Positions 22,771 through 25,393 of a stretch of 25,393 nucleotides of DNA are shown in pieces. Made by a program: the position numbers and the translations under genes. The DNA is taken from assembly GCA_026990815.1 (NCBI GenBank), contig JALXCS010000077.1, positions 1-25,393 of the forward strand. Direction: 5' to 3'. How positions within the stretch are numbered: position 1 is the stretch's first letter; each line of letters begins with the position of its first letter. The notes under the pieces were generated by a model. The model was not told where the DNA came from and made no database searches. It worked only from the letters and a program-made list of their open reading frames with translations. This stretch comes from Methylomonas sp. Its GTDB lineage: Bacteria > Pseudomonadota > Gammaproteobacteria > Methylococcales > Methylomonadaceae.

Positions 22771-24255
22771 ATGGCCCAAAAAAACAACTATCGGCAGACT
22801 TTTTTAATAATCATCCTGCTGCTGATTGCAGGCCCCGCCGGTGCAAAAGAACTATCAACCCAAATCATTCATCAATATTCCAAAATTGATCCGTTTTCTT
22901 TCATTTTACTGGAATTTTGTGCCGTTGTTACACTCGCCGTCATTGGCCATATTATTTCCAAACAATACCGTATTCCAACATTAGTCGGAGCTTTGGTTAT
23001 CGGCATTGTAATCGGTAACATTCTTTTTTGGTTAGACTTGTCGCCGTTCATTTATATGCTAATGCATCTGGCTGATGCAGGCGAAATATTTAAAACCATA
23101 TGGACTTCTGATTTATCTGTTGCAGAAACCATTATCCGATATTATGTCAACGACAACCCTGAATCCAGTGAATTCGCAAACAGGCTCTCGCAAATCTTTA
23201 CATCCAGCCAATCTCCCGCCCTAATTTTATTAGGTGTCGCCTTATGGATCATCTCTAATATTGGAGTATTCCTGATTTCCTTCAAGCTGGGCCTGGAAAT
23301 TAAAATTCAGGAAATCGTTAAATCAGCTGAACCATTGGCCTACCTGATTTCCATTGCCGGTACTTTAGCAACATTTTTTCTGGGGCTAAGTGTTGTAAAC
23401 TGGCTGCTCCCTGACATGGACATAGCGAAACAAATTTTTATTGCCGCCGCGCTTTGTACCACCAGTGCCGCAATAACCACTAGTATATTTACCAATGTTA
23501 GCCGGGAACAAAGTCGGGAGGCTAAACTAGTCATCAATGCAGCGTTTATTGATGATATTTTAGGAATCTTCTTTTTATCCTATATTGCCAATATTGTTTT
23601 GGGGGACACTCATACGATATCGCAAATGATCTCCTTACTTTTGTATTCTCTGATTGTTATTCTGGCAATATTTTTTCTTGGTCGATGGGTTACCAGGTAT
23701 ATCCCCAAAATATACAATTTTGATGAGCCTCACAGTCGGCTTCTGGTTCCGGTAATGATGGTGGTTTTTGTCAGTTTCCTAACCAACCTGTTTGATATAG
23801 GTATTGTAAGTAGTGCATTTATAGCTGGTCTTATTCTTAATGGCGTTCATGACAAGGTTGGCCTTATTAAAGATATTATTGGCTCATTGGAAAAACTGTT
23901 TGCCCCGATTTTTTTTGTTTTTGTGGGTATGCAGGTCAATCTTCGTCAGTTTCTTGATGGTGAGACAATCCTGCTTACAATCGCATTGTTAATGGCAACA
24001 ATAGCCGGAAAAATCGCTGCTGGTTATATATCCAGGCAACGGTTTAATAATCTTGCAGTCGGCCTGGGCATGGTGCCAAGAGGTGAAGCAGTACTCATTT
24101 CCATCAGTATTGGTAAAATTCTCGGCCTGGTTGATGATTCCATTTTTTCTGTTATTGCCATTATAGTTTTGATCACTGATTTTATTGCACCGTGGGCAAT
24201 CGATAATCTATCGGCAAAATACGAAGCAAGTGACTTTTTTATAAAAAGGTATTGA
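22771..24255 (+). CDS. CPA2-family Na+(K+)/H+ antiporter (Kef/NapA type)
   Basis: A 494-residue transporter. A signal-like first helix (about 10-25, ending AGPAGA-KE) precedes about 12 membrane helices. The helix motif AAFIDDILGIFFLSY holds D261-D262, the adjacent aspartate pair of electrogenic CPA2 exchangers such as NapA. FVGMQVNLRQF and GMVPRGEAVLI are further family signatures. There is no C-terminal RCK/TrkA-N domain, so nucleotide gating is absent. A long extracytoplasmic loop (about 90-150) is inserted after the second helix pair. It has a very strong ribosome site (gaggggga). It handles monovalent cation or pH homeostasis; the ion cannot be told. Confidence 0.85.
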   Translation: MAQKNNYRQTFLIIILLLIAGPAGAKELSTQIIHQYSKIDPFSFILLEFCAVVTLAVIGHIISKQYRIPTLVGALVIGIVIGNILFWLDLSPFIYMLMHLADAGEIFKTIWTSDLSVAETIIRYYVNDNPESSEFANRLSQIFTSSQSPALILLGVALWIISNIGVFLISFKLGLEIKIQEIVKSAEPLAYLISIAGTLATFFLGLSVVNWLLPDMDIAKQIFIAAALCTTSAAITTSIFTNVSREQSREAKLVINAAFIDDILGIFFLSYIANIVLGDTHTISQMISLLLYSLIVILAIFFLGRWVTRYIPKIYNFDEPHSRLLVPVMMVVFVSFLTNLFDIGIVSSAFIAGLILNGVHDKVGLIKDIIGSLEKLFAPIFFVFVGMQVNLRQFLDGETILLTIALLMATIAGKIAAGYISRQRFNNLAVGLGMVPRGEAVLISISIGKILGLVDDSIFSVIAIIVLITDFIAPWAIDNLSAKYEASDFFIKRY

Positions 24256-24270
24256 ATTTGAAATTTCGTT

Positions 24271-24292
24271 AATATATGATTATACGAATATT
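24271..24292. promoter_or_regulatory. ArsR operator-like palindrome, upstream of arsR
   Basis: AATATATGATTATACGAATATT ends 16 bases before the arsR ATG. It has dyad symmetry in its AATAT/ATATT ends and matches the box upstream of the downstream dioxygenase gene at 17 of 22 positions. This position fits autoregulation. Confidence 0.65.
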
Positions 24293-24308
24293 AATATTTT
24301 AGTAAAAT

Positions 24309-24659
24309 ATGATCTCACCGACACAATTTTTTAAATGCTTATCAGATGAAACGCGTTTGCGCTGTGTTACTTTAATGCAGAAAGAAGGTAAGCTTTGCGT
24401 CTGCGAATTAACTACTGCGTTAGATTTGTCACAACCTAAAATATCCCGGCATTTGGCATCTTTACGCCAATGCGGTTTATTGCAGGACAGTCGGGAAGGG
24501 CAATGGGTTTTTTATCAAATTAATCCTAATATGCCCGATTGGACTGGGCCTTTATTAAAGAATGCATTACAAGCTGTTGAATCAACCACTGTATTTAAAG
24601 AGGATTTGCAACGGTTGCAAAAAATGGAAAACCGACCAGAATTTGTAGGTTGTTGCTAA
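24309..24659 (+). CDS. arsR: ArsR/SmtB-family metalloid-responsive repressor
   Basis: A 116-residue winged-helix repressor. KLCVCELTTALDLSQPKISRHLA contains the alpha-3 CVC metalloid site (C30, C32) of classical ArsR, followed by the recognition helix. The C-terminus ends VGCC (C115, C116), which could supply the third thiolate for As(III). On binding arsenite or an organoarsenical it should leave its operator. The start is AT-rich with almost no Shine-Dalgarno and lies 16 bases after an operator-like box. The gene is followed 60 bases later by an ArsI-like dioxygenase. Confidence 0.9.
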   Translation: MISPTQFFKCLSDETRLRCVTLMQKEGKLCVCELTTALDLSQPKISRHLASLRQCGLLQDSREGQWVFYQINPNMPDWTGPLLKNALQAVESTTVFKEDLQRLQKMENRPEFVGCC

Positions 24660-24674
24660 TTTTTTTAACCGCAT

Positions 24675-24696
24675 AACATATGCTTATTCGCATATA
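24675..24696. promoter_or_regulatory. ArsR operator-like palindrome, upstream of arsI-like gene
   Basis: AACATATGCTTATTCGCATATA contains the inverted repeat ATATGC-ttattc-GCATAT and lies 23 bases before the next ATG. It is the second copy of the box found before arsR, suggesting that the dioxygenase gene has its own repressed promoter within the arsR-arsI pair. Confidence 0.65.
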
Positions 24697-24719
24697 CCAC
24701 TAACATTATAGGAGCTAAA

Positions 24720-25172
24720 ATGAAAAGATTACATGTTCACCTTTCAGTAGGAGATTTACAAAAGAATATCGACTTCTACAGCACTATGTTTGGCTGTCAG
24801 CCGACTGTAAAGCATGACAATTATGCAAAATGGATGCTTGATGATCCACGAGTCAATTTTGCAATCTCAAATCGTAGCGCGAAAATCGGCTTGGATCATT
24901 TGGGTATCCAGGCAGAAGCTGAAACCGAATTACAAGCAATAAAACAACAACTGGATGCAACTCAGGCACCGATTGAAGAACAGCAAGGTGCGGCTTGTTG
25001 TTATTCGCGTTCGGATAAATATTGGATTATGGACCCACAAGGCATTGCCTGGGAATCATTTCATTCACTTGATCAAATTCCTACATTTAATGATCAGAAA
25101 GCAGCATCAGATGGTGAAAACCCGTATGCCTGCCGTCCGGCAGATAGCGGCAAATCATCTTGTTGTGGTTAA
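24720..25172 (+). CDS. arsI: ArsI/CadI-family VOC dioxygenase (candidate C-As lyase)
   Basis: A 150-residue vicinal-oxygen-chelate protein. Expected Fe(II) ligands H5, H60 and E112 and a vicinal cysteine pair C93-C94 match the pattern of characterised ArsI (H5, H62, E115, C96-C97), which cleaves the C-As bond of trivalent methyl- and aryl-arsenicals. Family members are often annotated CadI (cadmium-induced). An extra Cys-rich tail (DSGKSSCCG) may bind metalloid. A ggagc ribosome site precedes the ATG. No arsM, arsB/acr3 or arsC is in the window, so arsenite export must be encoded elsewhere if present. The enzyme call is inferred from residues. Confidence 0.8.
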   Translation: MKRLHVHLSVGDLQKNIDFYSTMFGCQPTVKHDNYAKWMLDDPRVNFAISNRSAKIGLDHLGIQAEAETELQAIKQQLDATQAPIEEQQGAACCYSRSDKYWIMDPQGIAWESFHSLDQIPTFNDQKAASDGENPYACRPADSGKSSCCG

Positions 25173-25278
25173 ACCTAAATAAATCAGTTGAACACTAAGT
25201 TTTCCACTAACTTGATAACTTGTATGGGCAATTCAATTTACTATTACTCACCAAATGGGTGGGTGTATTTTCGCTTCA

Positions 25279-25393
25279 CGGTTTTGTGAAAAATCAGGAC
25301 GAAAAATCCGGCAGAATAGCTCTCGATAAGGACTATGGCCATTATCTTCGAGCTATTCTTTGTCTTTTTCGCCCTGATTTCCCACAAAATTCG
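25279..25393. repeat. Long imperfect inverted repeat (hairpin element), truncated by window end
   Basis: The left arm 25279-25330 (CGGTTTTGTGAAAAATCAGG ...) pairs with the right arm 25341-25393: CG.TTTTGTG..AAATCAGG.CGAAAAA, then AGAATAGCTC..GATAA, on both sides. About 50 bases per arm flank a 10-base centre overlapping ATGGCCAT. It is probably a palindromic MITE or the fused ends of an insertion sequence, and could also terminate arsI transcription. The right edge may extend past the window. Confidence 0.7.

Overview
The window looks like the chromosome of an AT-rich gammaproteobacterium. I lean towards a methanotroph of the Methylococcales, from remembered protein resemblance and the style of the dispersed intergenic repeats; no marker here proves it. 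Several gene orders match Pseudomonas and relatives: vfr / OsmC / speD, apbC divergent from metG, and rnfB next to nth. No rRNA, tRNA, CRISPR array, transposase or phage gene was seen.

Layout. 1-200: C-terminally truncated radical SAM remnant. 481-4641: secreted M23 peptidase, a Crp/Vfr regulator, an OsmC-like protein, AdoMet decarboxylase, and a two-gene membrane operon with a CPBP protease. 4732-11173: housekeeping block (ycgL, dcd, apbC, metG, a MaoC-like protein, a soluble RnfB-like ferredoxin, nth). 11239-13729: the most interesting locus, a RiPP metallophore operon of the HvfABC/bufferin type. A Cys-rich secreted precursor carries two tandem 42-residue repeats and nine EGKCG motifs, and is followed by its MNIO (DUF692) maturase and DUF2063 partner. 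A match to an ECF/RpoE-type promoter precedes it. 13740-18221: hspQ, DUF763, a membrane-anchored AlbA_2 protein, an unknown polytopic membrane protein and a broken DUF72 gene. 18411-22410: host-attachment family protein, PEBP protein, a DUF6635-like protein, then three minus-strand envelope genes (glycine-zipper lipoprotein, DUF4389, two-TM protein). 22470-25172: a gene remnant, a CPA2 antiporter, an arsR regulator and an ArsI/CadI-type dioxygenase. The last two are each preceded by the same 22-bp operator-like palindrome.

Non-coding structure. Two diverged copies of a roughly 140-bp element with terminal inverted repeats lie at 5621-5761 and 14065-14208. A second, unrelated long inverted repeat (25279-25393) closes the window.

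Functional themes: metal and metalloid handling (the hvf operon, arsR-arsI), Fe-S assembly and use (apbC, rnfB, nth), nucleotide and DNA maintenance (dcd, nth), polyamine synthesis (speD) and envelope proteins. Product calls rest on motif recognition by eye; no database search was run.
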